In this document: positions 35,400 to 47,498 of the stretch, piece after piece
Numbering within the stretch: position 1 is the first letter of the stretch
Layout of the letters: every line of letters begins with the position of its first letter
Origin: Trichostrongylus colubriformis
Taxonomy: Eukaryota; Nematoda; Chromadorea; Rhabditida; Trichostrongylidae
Direction of reading: 5' to 3'
Length of the DNA: 64,000 nt
Assembly (NCBI GenBank): GCA_963978905.1
Contig: OZ022259.1
Coordinates: 54,516,727 to 54,580,726 of the forward strand
Notes under the pieces: model-generated
Database searches by the model: none
What the model was told of the DNA's origin: nothing
The model's input: the letters and a program-made list of their open reading frames with translations, nothing else
Program-made: the position numbers and the translations under genes

Positions 35400-37065
35400 C
35401 AGATCACATTTTATGATAAATCGAACCTGGCGACGGATTAATCGACGCAAACCGTTGAACTATCATATCTTTGTTCAGAGTGAGCAAAATGCGAAAAAAA
35501 TTGAAAACATTGGATCCATCTCGATTCGACATGCTTAAAAACCTATGAAATGTCAAAGTTGGATGAGTACGTCACCAGGTTCTTGGTGGAAGCTGCAGAG
35601 ATTTCTTTTCCATCCTCAAACAAGACTTCGACTTTTTTGGCCTCACATTCACATGTTCAACTGCTGGAGGTTTTCGAGCTTATTTCGTCAGAATCGACCG
35701 TGTAATTGAAAAATTACTCACTTTTCACAGACTACCAGTTGCGTATTGCAGGAATCATGTTGACTTCCCAATTACAAGCAAGCGCTTCTTCCATGATAAA
35801 GCTTCAAAGATCAGTGTACGGTGTATGTGTTCTGGATGCAGATTAATTTGCCCTCTCATCACTGAAATGACTCACTTACGCAATGAGAAACGCATGGTAC
35901 CTTCAGCAAGCAGATTTTATGCCGTCATAAAATAATTTCTATGCTAGAACAATGCTTTAGATCATGAATTTGGAAAAGATATTAATTCCACATGGAAGTG
36001 TGACGATGGGCTAAAAATACACAAACTCAACTAAAATCCACACTGTTGTGTTCAGAAGAAAAACTGCTGATCAAGGATGCAAAAATCATTTAATCTATTG
36101 TTGCCTTCCTATTCTTTAGATATCGTTGTCTCAAGTAAGCCCTAATAAACCTCCCAATTGCCCTGCACAGATGAGGTCAATACCTCACAGTGTTACCACA
36201 TCACACCGGTACCCGGTATATATCAAGAGCTACTCACTATTGTTAATGAAGAATGGAAACATGAATATGTGGTAACACCGCGAGCCATTGACCTGATCTG
36301 CGTAGGGTAATTAGGAGGTTATTTAGCGTTAACTCATTTGAGACAGCAATATCTACAGAGTAGGATGGCATGTAAAATTCATTCGCGTTTGTGTGTTTTC
36401 AGCCCATCTTCACACTTTCATGTAGAATCAATATCTTTTGCAAACTCATGATTTAAAGCATTGTATGAGCTATAGCTTAGCTATTATTTTATGAAGGCAT
36501 AGAATTTGCTCTTTGAAAACAGTGCGATTTTCATTTCTCAAAGATGTCATTTCAGCGATGAGAGAGTAAATTAATCTGCATCCAAAATACACCGTACAAT
36601 GATGTCGGAGCCCTTATCCTAAAGGAAGCGCTTTTGTAATTCGGAATCAAGATGATTTCCGTAGTACGCACCTGGCAGTCTGTGAAAAGTGAGTGATTCT
36701 TCAAATCGCTCGATCAATTCCGAAGGGAATGAACCTAAAAAATTCCAAAAATGTCTTGAAAAGCACTTCTTGAATGGTGCCCTGGAATTTCAGGTAATTG
36801 ACTGAAAAATGATGTTTTTGCGGAGCATTGGCGACCACCAGTTGAACATGCGAATGTCCTAAGGGTTAAAAAAATTTCTTTGCAACTTCCACCGAGAAGC
36901 TCGTGACCTGCTTGTACAGATTCAACCTTTAATAAGTCATTAAATTCGTCGCATCGAGAGGAATCCAGCGCTCTCAACTACCCCCCCCCCCCCCCCCCAT
37001 TTCATCCAGTTCATATGGAGTTGTGAAGGTGTGACCGTTTTCGTCGATTATCCGTCGCCAAGTGT
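35400..37065. repeat. Giant imperfect inverted repeat, arms ~800 bp
   Basis: 35425 to about 36200 is an imperfect reverse complement of about 36268 to 37060, with a spacer near 70 bp. Matching blocks, outside in, are TGGCGACGGAT.AATCGACG, TCGATxCGAC, CTTGGTGGAAG.TGCA, CATGTTCAACTG, TCACTTTTCACAGACT, GTACGGTGTAT, GGATGCAGATTAATTT, TCATAAAATAAT, AAAAGATATT, ACCTCC and GTGTTACCACAT. The innermost 36119-36353 is the best conserved and is flanked by TA. Read inward on each strand, the arms are partly coding-like (FTFTCSTAGG and ITSKRFFHDK on the left; ACSTGGRQC on the right). A C homopolymer lies at 36981-36998. Confidence 0.75.
36119..36353. repeat. Core of the giant inverted repeat, TA-flanked
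   Basis: About 235 bp with ends GATATCGTTGTCTCAAG and TTTGAGACAGCAATATC and TA immediately outside each end. The inner arms share AACCTCC, AATTRCCCT, GAGGTCAAT and GTGTTACCACAT. It could be a small MITE inserted at the centre, or simply the least diverged part of the larger palindrome; the continuing symmetry outside favours the second reading. Confidence 0.6.
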
Positions 37066-39272
37066 TGATTTTTTAAGAAATGTGAGCATTGTTGGAATTC
37101 ACGGAAGTCATTGCGAATCAAATAATGGTCGATGGAGGTAAAAAATTCCGGATATAATATTAATGCAAGCATATGAAATCCGAGGCCAGGAGAACCATGA
37201 AAATCAGGCAAATTTCATAGAAATCGGTGATGAGCGCGAAACCAATGGCTTCACTGATCGGATTTTCCCTTTGAAAATTGATTCATGAAGATTTTGTCAG
37301 TCTTTTTCCTCAACGTCTCCTTCCTTTAATATCTGCACTGTGTTCAGGAAAACATAATCCGAAATAACGCCACAAACCCGAACCGCCGAGGTGTAGTTTG
37401 TGCACGGCTTGCTGGTACATTAGCAACCTATAACCCACAAGCAATGCCTAAGCGCATATGTACTTCTTTGAGAATATGTAATTGAATCATCGATAGAATA
37501 CAAAAATTGAATTATGCCTGAAGTGTCTCTCAATTAAATAGAACCCATTAATTTTACGATGTCTTAATGAATGAATATGATTTTCAAGCCTCTCGACGAG
37601 TTCAATTAACAGTGAAAAAAAGAGAGATACAGTAGAGCTTCGAATTGCTAGTCTGCTAACGACAAGATATTTTGCAAAATGGCGAAAAACATTTTCAAAA
37701 AAATTACCTGAAATCATTTAGATTTTAAATGTAGCTAGGATGGGACGCAGAAGTCAACATAGTAGAAAGTTATTCCTGAGCAAGCAAGATTCGATACAGT
37801 AAATGCGGAAAAAGGCTTTGCCATCAAAGCACCATTTGAGCTGCGGTAGCGAAGTGATTGCAAGTTCGAGTCCACCCACACACACCTATTTAGAACGTCA
37901 CTGATTTGAGGATTATGTCACGAACTCACTGATAACGACAGTCAGAATGCAGAATGCGTCAGAATTCAACATTCCTTTTGGTTTTAGTGCAAGGTAAAAA
38001 CTGCAAATGAGTCATGCAAGTGGGTCAGGCAGCTCAATGATCAGCTTATAAAGGTACATAGCATGCGTAGGTGGATTCAGTGAAGTGCGCTGAGCAATGA
38101 AGCTGAAAGTCGAATCACTTCCAATCGAAGCGAATTAATTGACAGTGGGAGAGGGAAAAATGACCAAAAGTTACTTGTTTATGATTGGAATGAGAGAAAC
38201 TAAGTGGAATTCTCCGTGAACAAGCAATCTCGGAAGGTAATACATTATGAGTACTATGCGTATGCGGTATCACATGCATAGGTTTTTAGAAACAAAAAAA
38301 TGCACAAAAAAGAGCGAAGTTTACCGAAAAGTTGCGAAAATGTTTTTATTCAAGCATATCCGCAATTGTATAACGATTGCGTGGACAAAATAAACAACCA
38401 TTGTGGCATGGCTCGTAATACGAAGTAAAGCAACGACGAAGAGTGATGCCGAGCCACAGACCAATACTACAAAAACCTATCACTTTTGGAAGGGGCTCAA
38501 ATCATACCAGAAATGAGGCCTTCGCCGGTATTCATTTCAATGAAACCTATACGAAACAAAACTTGCTAGCCTGAAAAGCTCAATCATGGAAATGGCAGGC
38601 CCTGAACTCTCTTCTCTACGGGAGACAAGAAGAAGATCATTCGATACTCTGCCGGAAACGAAAATGTGAGCTCTACCTGGAGCGCGGCAACAAAGAAAAA
38701 CGGAACGGAATCGCCGAATACTCAATGGTCGAATTTCTAAGCTACAACTGAAGCTACCCATGTCTGTGATAGGTGGCAGCAACATACAGCCTGTGGGAGG
38801 AGTCTTCCGCTGCCGTACAGCCTTATCAAGTCGCTTTAAACGCTCTGTTCACTGGGAACTGCGCCACACGTAGTCTCTTGAAACCCCTGGCTCCCTTTGG
38901 CAATCAATCCAAATCCCCTTCCCGAACATCGAGATTATCGCGCCTGTTGCTTTTAAATACTTGAAGCGCTAGTGAAAACAATCTATCCCCTCAGTTTTTT
39001 ACCCATATCAGTAGACTCAAAAGCTTGTGCTTTGAGTTTCCACATAGATGCAGCTGTCACACCCTCTAGTGCCATAATCACATATGAAATCTCTCTATTA
39101 TATAAACCGTTTAATTTGCTGTATGTCAGTCCGTCCGCAAGTGAGTGATTGTGATTAGGGAATGATAGAGCAAAACAACCACTTCAGGTAGGGAGAAACT
39201 GATGGGTGTTGGAGTATCATTATAAGGCCATGTTATCAGAGTTATAGCACCTTCTACTTATATAAACACATA
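37066..39272. other. No identifiable gene; one tRNA-like relic
   Basis: Only short ORFs. The 37011-37211 minus frame overlaps the edge of the giant inverted repeat and has no motif. The tRNA-like boxes at 37847-37873 are listed separately. Confidence 0.35.
37847..37873 (+). other. Degenerate tRNA-like promoter boxes (SINE or tRNA relic)
   Basis: TAGCGAAGTGA resembles a tRNA A box (TRGCNNAGYGG), and GTTCGAGTCC is a near-perfect B box (GGTTCGANTCC). They are only about 6 bp apart, far closer than the ~30 bp needed in a tRNA, so this is a deleted tRNA or a tRNA-derived SINE head. A CCACCCACACACACC tail follows. No cloverleaf can be drawn. Confidence 0.35.
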
Positions 39273-39765
39273 CAGTAGCGGTCAAAAATATATGCGGTTT
39301 TGGATTCTAATCATAACTTTGGTCGAAGTTTACATTTCTTATTCAATTTTTTTTTGTTTGTTGAAGGCAACTGGTACTCATGAAGCAAAGTAGGGTGTAG
39401 TGTTGAGATTGGAAAATTTATTCAACTAAAAACTTCAAAAATAGCCAAACTCTCCAAAAATTCAATTGGCCATAAAAAGCTTATAACTCATCGAAACGGG
39501 CAGGTGGGCAGAAAATACATAATTCTGGGACTTTGTTGCACGCTATTTCAAATCTTAACAGCACTGAGGCACGGAGTTGACCATTTTCAGTGATTTCAGT
39601 TAAATAATTTTTTCAACCTTCACACTGCATCCTACTCGGCTGAGATACTTTATTTCATTGAGTGACAGTTGCCTTCAAAACACAAAAAAAATTGAGCGAG
39701 ATATGCAAACACCGAACAAAGTTATGGTCAAAATCCCAAACCGCATATATTTTTGACCGCTACTG
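39273..39765. mobile_element. TA-flanked fold-back MITE, CAGTAGCGGTC ends
   Basis: A 493-bp element with ends CAGTAGCGGTCAAAAATATA and TATATTTTTGACCGCTACTG and exact TA duplications (39271-39272, 39766-39767). Symmetry continues far inward (ATGCGGTTT, ATAACTTTG, CAATTTTTTTTTG, GAAGGCAACTG), so the arms of about 230 bp make up nearly the whole element. TA target and TIR sequence fit the Tc1/mariner group. No transposase relic was found. Confidence 0.88.
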
Positions 39766-39767
39766 TA

Positions 39768-40353
39768 TTTCGTACACTCGCCGTCATTCTGCGTGCCCTG
39801 ACGTCACAGTAGGTGTCGGCACACTGGGATGGCATGCAATATGTTCGGTTATGGGAGGGCACTGCCGTTTGAACTAAACCCATCACACAGTGGGTAACTG
39901 CCTGGAAATGATTGCAATTTCTTTCGCAAGTCATGGCCGGCTCAGATAGCCATCATAAAGTAGTTAGAGTGCCGGAGCGGATGGTGGATCTCACAAGGGG
40001 TACATTCTCTGATTTCTGTGACTAATGGGTGCACCAATGGATGTGCGGATAAGTGCGAATTCAACAATGTTATACCATAATCCACGCTAAATCACATCGC
40101 TGAGCAGCTCACGCTAACATTATCGTATAGATACCAGTCGGATCGCCGAGCTCCCGTCGACCGCCTTTTCTTCTTGGAGGCCGGCTCCGCCAGCTCTTTC
40201 AGTTTCATTTTTCGATGAATGTTACTCACTTTTTACATACAGGGCTTCAGCAGCTACTACTCTACTCACGTGCTCCGCTCCTTGAGGTTGCAGTACTGGC
40301 TCTGCAAAAATTATATGGGTTTGCTTCCGTGTCGATCATTACATGAGGCTTAA
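39768..40353. other. Nothing recognised
   Basis: Short ORFs only, no motif or repeat. Confidence 0.35.
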
Positions 40354-41096
40354 AGACACCAGGAGGGGGTAATTTTGGCTCAAGGTAGAACAGACGTAGT
40401 GTGGACGAGTTCGAGTGGCCGCCATTGCACAAACTCGCCAATTTGACGCCTTGGCATGGTGCCAAAAGAAGATGGTTCTATTATAGATTTGTTTTTTCCT
40501 TTTAGTTTTTACTTTGTTCTTTCTTGTATTGTTTCTAGATGTACTTACGGGTCAAATAAAGTCGGGGGGAGGGGAGGACGCAAAATTTTCAGCCACGTCA
40601 AAGCTTCTTTCCCTTCCTAGGGTTAGACTAAAGCAGATGAAACCTATGCTTTGACAGATGCTTTTTAATGTGGGAGGAGGGGATATCAATTTTAGCCTAG
40701 GCCTAGTAAGGGAAAGGAGCTTCGACGTCGACGCAAAGTTGCGTCTCCCCCCGACTTTATTTGACCCTTCTGAAATTTTCAGGTATAGAAAAGCACAATT
40801 AAGAAGATCCATAAGTAAACAAGTAAAATATGTCACTAGAAAACAGTCTAAAGAGGAAATAATTCAAAAATAAGGTTACATCAGGCCGAAGACAAGCTTT
40901 AAAATGAACGAAGCGTGGCTCGGCCACGGAAGCTTGCAGTTCGGACGGAAGCGCGCCCTGGGGGCAAATAGCGCCCTGTGGCGCGTTTTTCGACGCCGGT
41001 TTCGTTACACATTGTATCTACCGAACCCATATGTTTGTTTTCAAACGCCATTGTTTTTGTAAACGTTATTCGGCCCTTGCCCCCCTCCCGGTGCCT
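40354..41096. mobile_element. TTAA-flanked TIR element, copy 2
   Basis: A 743-bp copy of the element at 6519-7280, in the same orientation and nearly identical. TTAA flanks both ends (40350-40353, 41097-41100) in unrelated surroundings, which supports the element boundaries. This copy has a shorter G run and probably better preserves the ancestral nested repeat. ORFs inside (40552-40836, 40658-40873) follow the inverted repeat and are mirror images, not genes. Confidence 0.87.
40549..40767. repeat. Nested inverted repeat within TTAA element copy 2
   Basis: GGGTCAAATAAAGTCGGGGG at the left is matched exactly by CCCCCGACTTTATTTGACCC at the right. Inner blocks such as CTTTCCCTTCCTAG are mirrored by CTAGTAAGGGAAAGG. 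It is equivalent to 6714-6953. Confidence 0.8.
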
Positions 41097-43366
41097 TTAA
41101 TGATCAGATCTGATCAAATTCCTTTATGGAGTCATGCCGGCAGTGGATCACAGCCTTTTGATAGCAGCGAGAGTTGTCTTTCGTGGATGCCAGGATAATA
41201 AGACGATGTCTCTTTGAATTCATTTTTGATAAAATAATGTCCACAACAATGCCAAGATGTTAATAGGTATATCTTTGATCAGACGTATAACCATAATGTG
41301 TTCTCTTTCGCTACCTATCGCATTGGATAGAGTTAAGTCTTTGCGGATGTGCTATGCGCTTTTCCATCCTGCTTAGTGTGCGCTGAAAAATTGCCAAATA
41401 TCACCTCAAAATCTTTATCACCGAGCGATCTTTGTCAGTACCCATATCAGTAATAACCGCTGACGCATGTAGAAAGTGTGTGAAATGCATTTCATAGAAA
41501 AAATTAAATTTTAAAGGAGGGGGCAAAATTGACCCTCCTAAGAAGGAGGAGCGCCCGCCGGCAGGTGGGCGATCCGGCTGGTATCCTTTCGATGATGCAG
41601 TATTTTTTTGCTCAGAACCTCTTGAGATCTTGTTTTTCAAAAACCATAGCTTGAACCAAGTAGACAAGAACTTCGCAAGAAAAAATCATCTCACATTAGG
41701 GTGTGTTTGAGTCATCGACAGGTTCAGTAGATCAGAGCGACCATCAGGACCGTCCATCTAGGTCAGTGCGCAACGCGAAATGGTTCATCGCGCGCGACAA
41801 CGCCCGTTGTGAACGGGCTCATTCTGACAGAACCAACGAAAAACTTATCGAGCACACCCACCCAATTGGCGCACTGCGGTGACGGTTGCAGAGTCCTCAC
41901 CACATTGGTCAAGACGTCGCCACGAAGCGAGGTTGACCAGACCAAAAAGATAAATCTCACCGAGTCGAAACATTCTTTTTCTAATTAAGGACAGGTTAGC
42001 TTATCTCGGTTGCTCAGAACTGTGGAGATCTGGAGACGATGATTTCGCTGAGAGTCGCTTCAGCATCGTGTTGGGCTTGAGGCGTGTCTCCCGAAGAGAG
42101 TTTTGAGATACTCGAAGAAAACCGGTGGGTGCCAGGGCAAATGAGTAGGTGAATCCCGTAGAGTTTCGTAGACGAGCTCAGTCAACTTCTTCAGGATTGC
42201 TTGTGGGACATGAAACTGTGAAGAAGGATAGGTCCCTCTCCATTTACTAATGCTATGCTCATGATTTTCAATTTGCGACTCATTTCACGGTTTCCTCATA
42301 GTACTTTCCAGCCGAAATACTTTTGGAGGGATCCATAAGGCTATGCTAGATCAGCCGCAGGCCACCGTGCAGCCACCAGGACCTTTTTGCTTCGACTTCG
42401 GAAGCTAGACTTCAGTTTAACTACTGTGCGATAGTCCTATAGAATCCAATCATCACCACATGTCACGTTGCGTTTGAGAACTAGGTCGTTTGTGTGTCGG
42501 AAAAGAAGAACGTACCAAACATGGTGTAGAGATGACGCTAGTGCATTTTGTTTTAGAGACTTCAGAAAAGCCTACAAATCACTTCAGGAAGTGAACGTTA
42601 CTATGTTTTGATAGAGCGAGAGCTTTAATATGGTATAGTCAACCCTAGGAAAGAGCGGAAAAGCTATTCAGTGAGTGGAACATTCGAAACGGCAAAAACA
42701 TTCCTAACTACCGAATAATCGATAATTTAATCGCCTTTGGTGTCACTTCACCAAATATTTCAAACCACAAAGACACACTGTAGAGTCTGCCAAAAAGCTG
42801 AAGGTTTGACAGTACTGTGACAAAAAATAAGAAAGTTGAAAAAGAGGAGATAGAAGAAATAGCTTCAAACTGTACCATCACCAAACGGAAAATGATTGGG
42901 TCACATCTTATAAATGGAGCGCACACACACCAGTCGCCATCCGACATAGTCAGAGACTATGCCGCAAAGCACTAGGCTGATTTGAGCGAATCCCATCAAA
43001 TCTTAAAGTTCTTATCACAGCGTGCTTTTCAACTAAAAAGTCATCGATTCGGACCATACCTATCGACAAGTAACCTGTCACCGTAAGATGAACATAAATA
43101 ACTTAACAAATAAACAAATAAATCTTAGAATAGAGAGTACCGTGGAAGAGATGTCAAGATAGATGACAGAGTGCCTGAAGCTTTCACTAAAGATCTGAAA
43201 GGCGTGGTTAGCAGTGGTACGGATGCGATTTCTCACCTTACGAAATAAACTATAGCATAATGTACCTGTAAAAGGCGACAAGGGCAATTCTCTTTCTCTC
43301 TACGTAACGTGGAGCTGAGCCCACGACAAATCGCCAAAGATTTAGCTATCATTTCATCATGCATGT

Positions 43367-43440
43367 CCTTTAATCCAGTATGAAGGGAGTAACAATTTCA
43401 AGTCCTCTAATCCAGTATGTGGGAGCTAACAACTTCAAGT
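43367..43440. repeat. Tandem duplication, two 37-bp units
   Basis: CCTYTAATCCAGTATG followed by GGAG.TAACAA.TTCAAGT occurs twice in direct succession with a few substitutions. Confidence 0.75.
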
Positions 43441-44493
43441 GTTTGTGGAGGGTCCATAAACCACTCCCTAGGATAAAAGCGTACTACGCGTCTAGCAGCG
43501 TGACGAGAGCATGAAAAGTGACCGAACAGCTTGTTTTTCTCTACGTACAAATGAATCGAACTGAGGAATCCCCTAAGGAGCACTGATTACAGTGGGAAAA
43601 ACAAGTATGGAAACTCAAGGAAAATACCAAAAGAGAGGATCAGTGTAAAGAATCAAGTGAGCTGAGTCATATACTTTACCATTTCAAAAAGTTATGAGAG
43701 ATGCGTCACATATTTCACCACATTGGTTTGATCCTTTAAGGCGATATAAGAACATCTAAGCTGGAAAGCAATTCGGAAAGCATTGATGACCAGACATCGG
43801 CACTACCGCGTATTTGATGCATCCGAATTCTCTTGCGAAACTTCAAGCCACAACAAAATGAAATTAGTTTCGATTATGAAAGATTTCATATCAGACATAT
43901 TTGACTGACTAAAAGTGATTCCGAGTTCCCTCATTATGCAGAAAATGTGAAACCAGTAGTTTCTCAGAATTATTATTTAAGAGAGGTTGAAAATTATGGG
44001 TCTGTGATAGCCGTTCACAAGAAAGACAGGATGAGCTTATTGGATTCACGCACATATTTCCATCACAGTATCAACTATTTAACATGGATTATCACCCCGT
44101 GTACAGAGATCACATGAGAGATGAGCGCAAAATCCACCTTCCAGATGCTTATATAATCGCACGAATTACCCGGTGCGTATAAGCCTTGGTGCCCTTGACT
44201 AATATACCTGCAGAAATTCCGCAGGCAGATAGAAAGCGCACCACGCAATCACTTCTCGTATTAAATTGAGGCTTGTCCATGATTCGATGCGCAAAGACTA
44301 CAATCTGAGAAGTATGGCAACAATGACTCTCGTGATCCTTTGGGCTAAATGATCCTTTGCATATTTCTGCGGTTCTAGATGAAAAATCGCAATTCTGCTG
44401 AGTGATCTTCTGATTAAGAAGATAGTGTGGGACAATATGCCACATAGACGCCTTCTCAACTCAAAGACACACTTCGCGATAATCAGACGAATT

Positions 44494-44653
44494 GACTTAC
44501 CTTCTTGGAACAGTAGATCCTTGTTACACCTGTTCGAACCCGCGTAGGAGTGGGTTCGAGCAGGTGTAGCGCCGTGATAGTGCTCCGGGACGACGCGAAA
44601 GAAGTGCAACCTGACTAGTTACCCAGAGATCTACTATTCCAAGAAGGTAAATC
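44494..44653. repeat. Inverted repeat with an inner hairpin
   Basis: GACTTACCTTCTTGGAACAG (44494-44513) and the following TAGATC are mirrored at 44628-44653. Between them, ACACCTGTTCGAACCC and GGGTTCGAGCAGGTGT form a 16-bp hairpin with one mismatch. The inner GGGTTCGA looks like a tRNA T-arm, but no other tRNA parts are present. Possible small MITE. Confidence 0.55.
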
Positions 44654-45760
44654 GACTCACCTGATTTTCGCGAAATGTGTCTCCAACTTAAGGAACTGGG
44701 AGAAGGACTCAAATCATCGAACAAAGAGGAACAACAATGGCAATAGCCCCATGAGGTTAAGCGTGATTGGACGAAAAAGGAGCATTCCGCCCACCATTCC
44801 AGGAAACCAGAACTGTTCCTATTTAAATAGATTTGATTAGCATCGATATTTCACTGATAAGAATTATCGTGCTGTTTATGATCACAAAACCGCAACTCAT
44901 TTGATTGGCGTGCAGATAAATAAGAAAGTGCATTTTATCCAAGTTTAGCAATGTCTTGAGTTCACGATTCAGGCTTACTATGCGAGAGTTGTGCGATCGC
45001 CTTGATCAATATGTATCTTTTTCCTTGTGCCTTAATCGCGCGACTCGCGAACTCTGAATAATGTATACCTTACACTACCACCTGCTAAACTCTACATAAT
45101 AGGTAGCTTAATCGAGCGAGGAACATCGACATTCATGTCGGATGCGTTGTATAAATCACTGTACAGAAAGAATACGCATTGAAAGCCATCAGACACCGAA
45201 TGGATGTCGAGTGCAGGGCGCATTTTAAAGCTTCATGGTTACCAGTACTTTTTTTCTATACCCAAAAAAACTTATCAATGTACTTCTATACTACGCATAA
45301 ATCGGGCTCATGAATACATTAGGAAATCCATAACCCTATTACTGATATTGGTTATTCAATGAAATATTAACGATTTCGACGTATCAATCTTAGCTTGTCA
45401 CAGCACTTCCTTCTTGCATAGACGCCCACTTAGTACACTCCAGTCATTAACCAACTTTCCCCTAATTCATGCACTGGTTTTAAAGCCGCATCAAATTTCT
45501 AAAAATAAGCAAAAACACTCCAAATTTTGAACCATCCACTGCAAAAAAGTTCCGCTTGGTGTTGACACCGCCCCAGGCAGAGAAGAAAGGTGCTAACATG
45601 TGAAAGCTACCAAAGCAACAGTATGGTTTCACAGAAAATCGCGGAAATGAAAGGATTGCAATTCTTAAGGAGTCGTGATCAGCTCAGTCACTTATCCGAT
45701 TATGCGCAGAGGACCACAGACGGGTCAAGGGGTGGCACACCACCTAGGGAGAAGTGCTGC

Positions 45761-46000
45761 AGAATCTCGGGTGTAGGTTGGGACACACGAATCTAGGCCG
45801 TGACCCTGTAACAGCCTGTGGCCTTTGACCTAAGCCTTAAATAATTCAGACAATTTGTTCATGTAAATCGTGTCCTCCTTGCAAGTCTGTTTCGTTGTAT
45901 AGTCAAATTGTTTGAATTATTCACGTCACAGGGCAAAGGCCACAGGCTGTCACAGGGTCACGGCCTAGATTCGTGTGTCCCAACCGTCACCCCAGAATCT
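45761..46000. mobile_element. Fold-back MITE, ~95-bp arms
   Basis: The left arm contains GGACACACGAATCTAGGCCG, TGACCCTGT and CAGCCTGTGGCCTTTG; the right arm repeats them inverted with few changes, followed inward by AATAATTCA.ACAATTTG on both sides. The outer 20 bp are less conserved and no target duplication is evident. Confidence 0.8.
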
Positions 46001-46211
46001 CAGACTTCTCTGGTTAGGATCGCTAGCATATGTGCAATTAAATAAGATTATGGTTTATATCGGCTAACCACATCGCTGAGTGACTTCTGTTCTTACGCGT
46101 AGCCCGCTCCTAGTGCTGAACAACACCGTGGTATATCGCGTAACTAAAACTGGTGGCATCGACAACATCAGGATCAGTTACGCCGTGGTTGTCCTGCCTA
46201 CTACACTTGAA

Positions 46212-46527
46212 GCTCTACAGCAGGGTACACCGGTAGTCCTGGGTTCCTCGACAGGGGAGGGGGTCGTATTTGTCCGGACAGGAGGGGACAGATGAAAAGC
46301 GAAGGGTATTTCTCAGAGAATCCCTATGAGAACATGTGAAGTGAACACTTTTTTGCTTCAAATAAGACTACATAGCAATAAAACGCATTGCAACTATACA
46401 ATCCGGCTACAGTCACTTGCCTTGTAGAGGCCGAAAAGGGAAGGGGTCATATTTGGGCTTTATAGAGGGAGGGGGTCGTACTGAAACCGCAATTTCCCTC
46501 GACACCTGGGAGTACCCTGCACTACAG
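46212..46527. mobile_element. Repeat J, inverted-repeat unit
   Basis: The left end GCAGGGTACACC and the following CTCGAC, GGAGGGGGTCGTATTTG are mirrored at the right end by GGAGGGGGTCGTACTG, CTCGAC and GTACCCTGC (reading inverted). The right ~170 bp are shared with 23-195. A MITE-like unit of about 316 bp without coding capacity. Confidence 0.5.
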
Positions 46528-47498
46528 TGTTCAAGTAAGGAAAGTTTGAACTCGAACCATTCCCTCCTATGTGGAAAAACTGCAAAAGTGGAAGCCAATA
46601 GGGCAGAAATCTTTCTTTATGAATGTCTTCCTGGATAAGCTCTTATCACACACAACTGAGTTCATCATTGAAACATCAAGTTGACTTCTTTATCTATCGG
46701 AATGCTTCGAGAGAACCGCAATAATAGCCTTTAACCGAAAGCACGCCAAGATTAGGCTATATCTGTTAGATATGGTACTCTATGATGTCACTATCAGTGA
46801 AGCCTGATAAACTCCGATTCCGATTGCTGAGAAAAAGGTTGGCACAGACGAAACCAAAAACAAAACGAATAAGCTTAACGCTGAGTAGCACTATAAAACG
46901 AGAGCCGATGTACTTAATCATCATTCAAAGGATCGTATGTTAACTATGGTTCAAACACGCCTGCAAATCGGAGCAGTCGTGAAAGTTCGAAAGATCTCTG
47001 AACGCTGTAGGTAATAGAAGAACTTGCAAGTAGACAATCTCCAGAGAGCAAACTTCTGTAGAGTCCAGCTGACCTGCAATGAGGTCACAAAGAGTGGTGC
47101 TCAAGTAGTGCGGCCGCCCTAGTTCCTGAGCCAAGAACAAAGCGGGAAACTCGGGTTTTATATCATGGTACTCTAGCAGAAATCCCATTTCCTAATTTAA
47201 TTTTCCAGTCATTCGCACTCGTTGTCGAGGTGCGACCCACGCGTTCGCACGCCCTCTTCATTGGTACCCGGGTGAAAAAACACACCGCCGCCGCACGTGG
47301 CGGAAATTGAATCACTGCACAGAGTGCATTCTGATGTCATTGTCGCAGTCAACGGTGTTCGTTCTTTGTTGCAAGTGTACTCATTGATTCTCAATACTAC
47401 GCGGAAATAAACGTCAAAATCTCGGGTGTCGACGGGCTTGACCAGTTCCTAGCGAATTCAGACACATCCCCGCCGTATTAATGTGGGTTTTTATGCTA
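46528..47498. other. Mostly unrecognised; one exon-like frame
   Basis: Contains the minus-strand frame 46940-47188, listed separately; nothing else is recognised. Confidence 0.35.
46940..47188 (-). CDS. Hypothetical exon-like ORF
   Basis: 82 codons with protein-like composition (FPALFLAQELGRPHYLSTTL and CDLIAGQLDSTEVCSLEIVY). CATTGCAG/GTCAGC in the middle could be a splice acceptor. I do not recognise a family, and no neighbouring exon could be linked. Confidence 0.22.
   Translation of the reverse strand: MGFLLEYHDIKPEFPALFLAQELGRPHYLSTTLCDLIAGQLDSTEVCSLEIVYLQVLLLPTAFRDLSNFHDCSDLQACLNHS

Larger units (their letters stand above)
41101..46211. other. Long stretch without a recognisable gene; small repeats
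   Basis: No ORF has a recognised domain. A 37-bp direct repeat (43367-43440), a hairpin block (44494-44653) and a fold-back (45761-46000) are listed separately. The 42708-42947 and 44298-44609 minus frames are hydrophobic or mixed and unsupported. Confidence 0.35.

Noticed and set aside
44526..44567. GGGTTCGA T-arm-like hairpin suggesting a tRNA
   Set aside because: No A box, acceptor stem or anticodon arm at the right spacing; the palindrome itself explains the motif.
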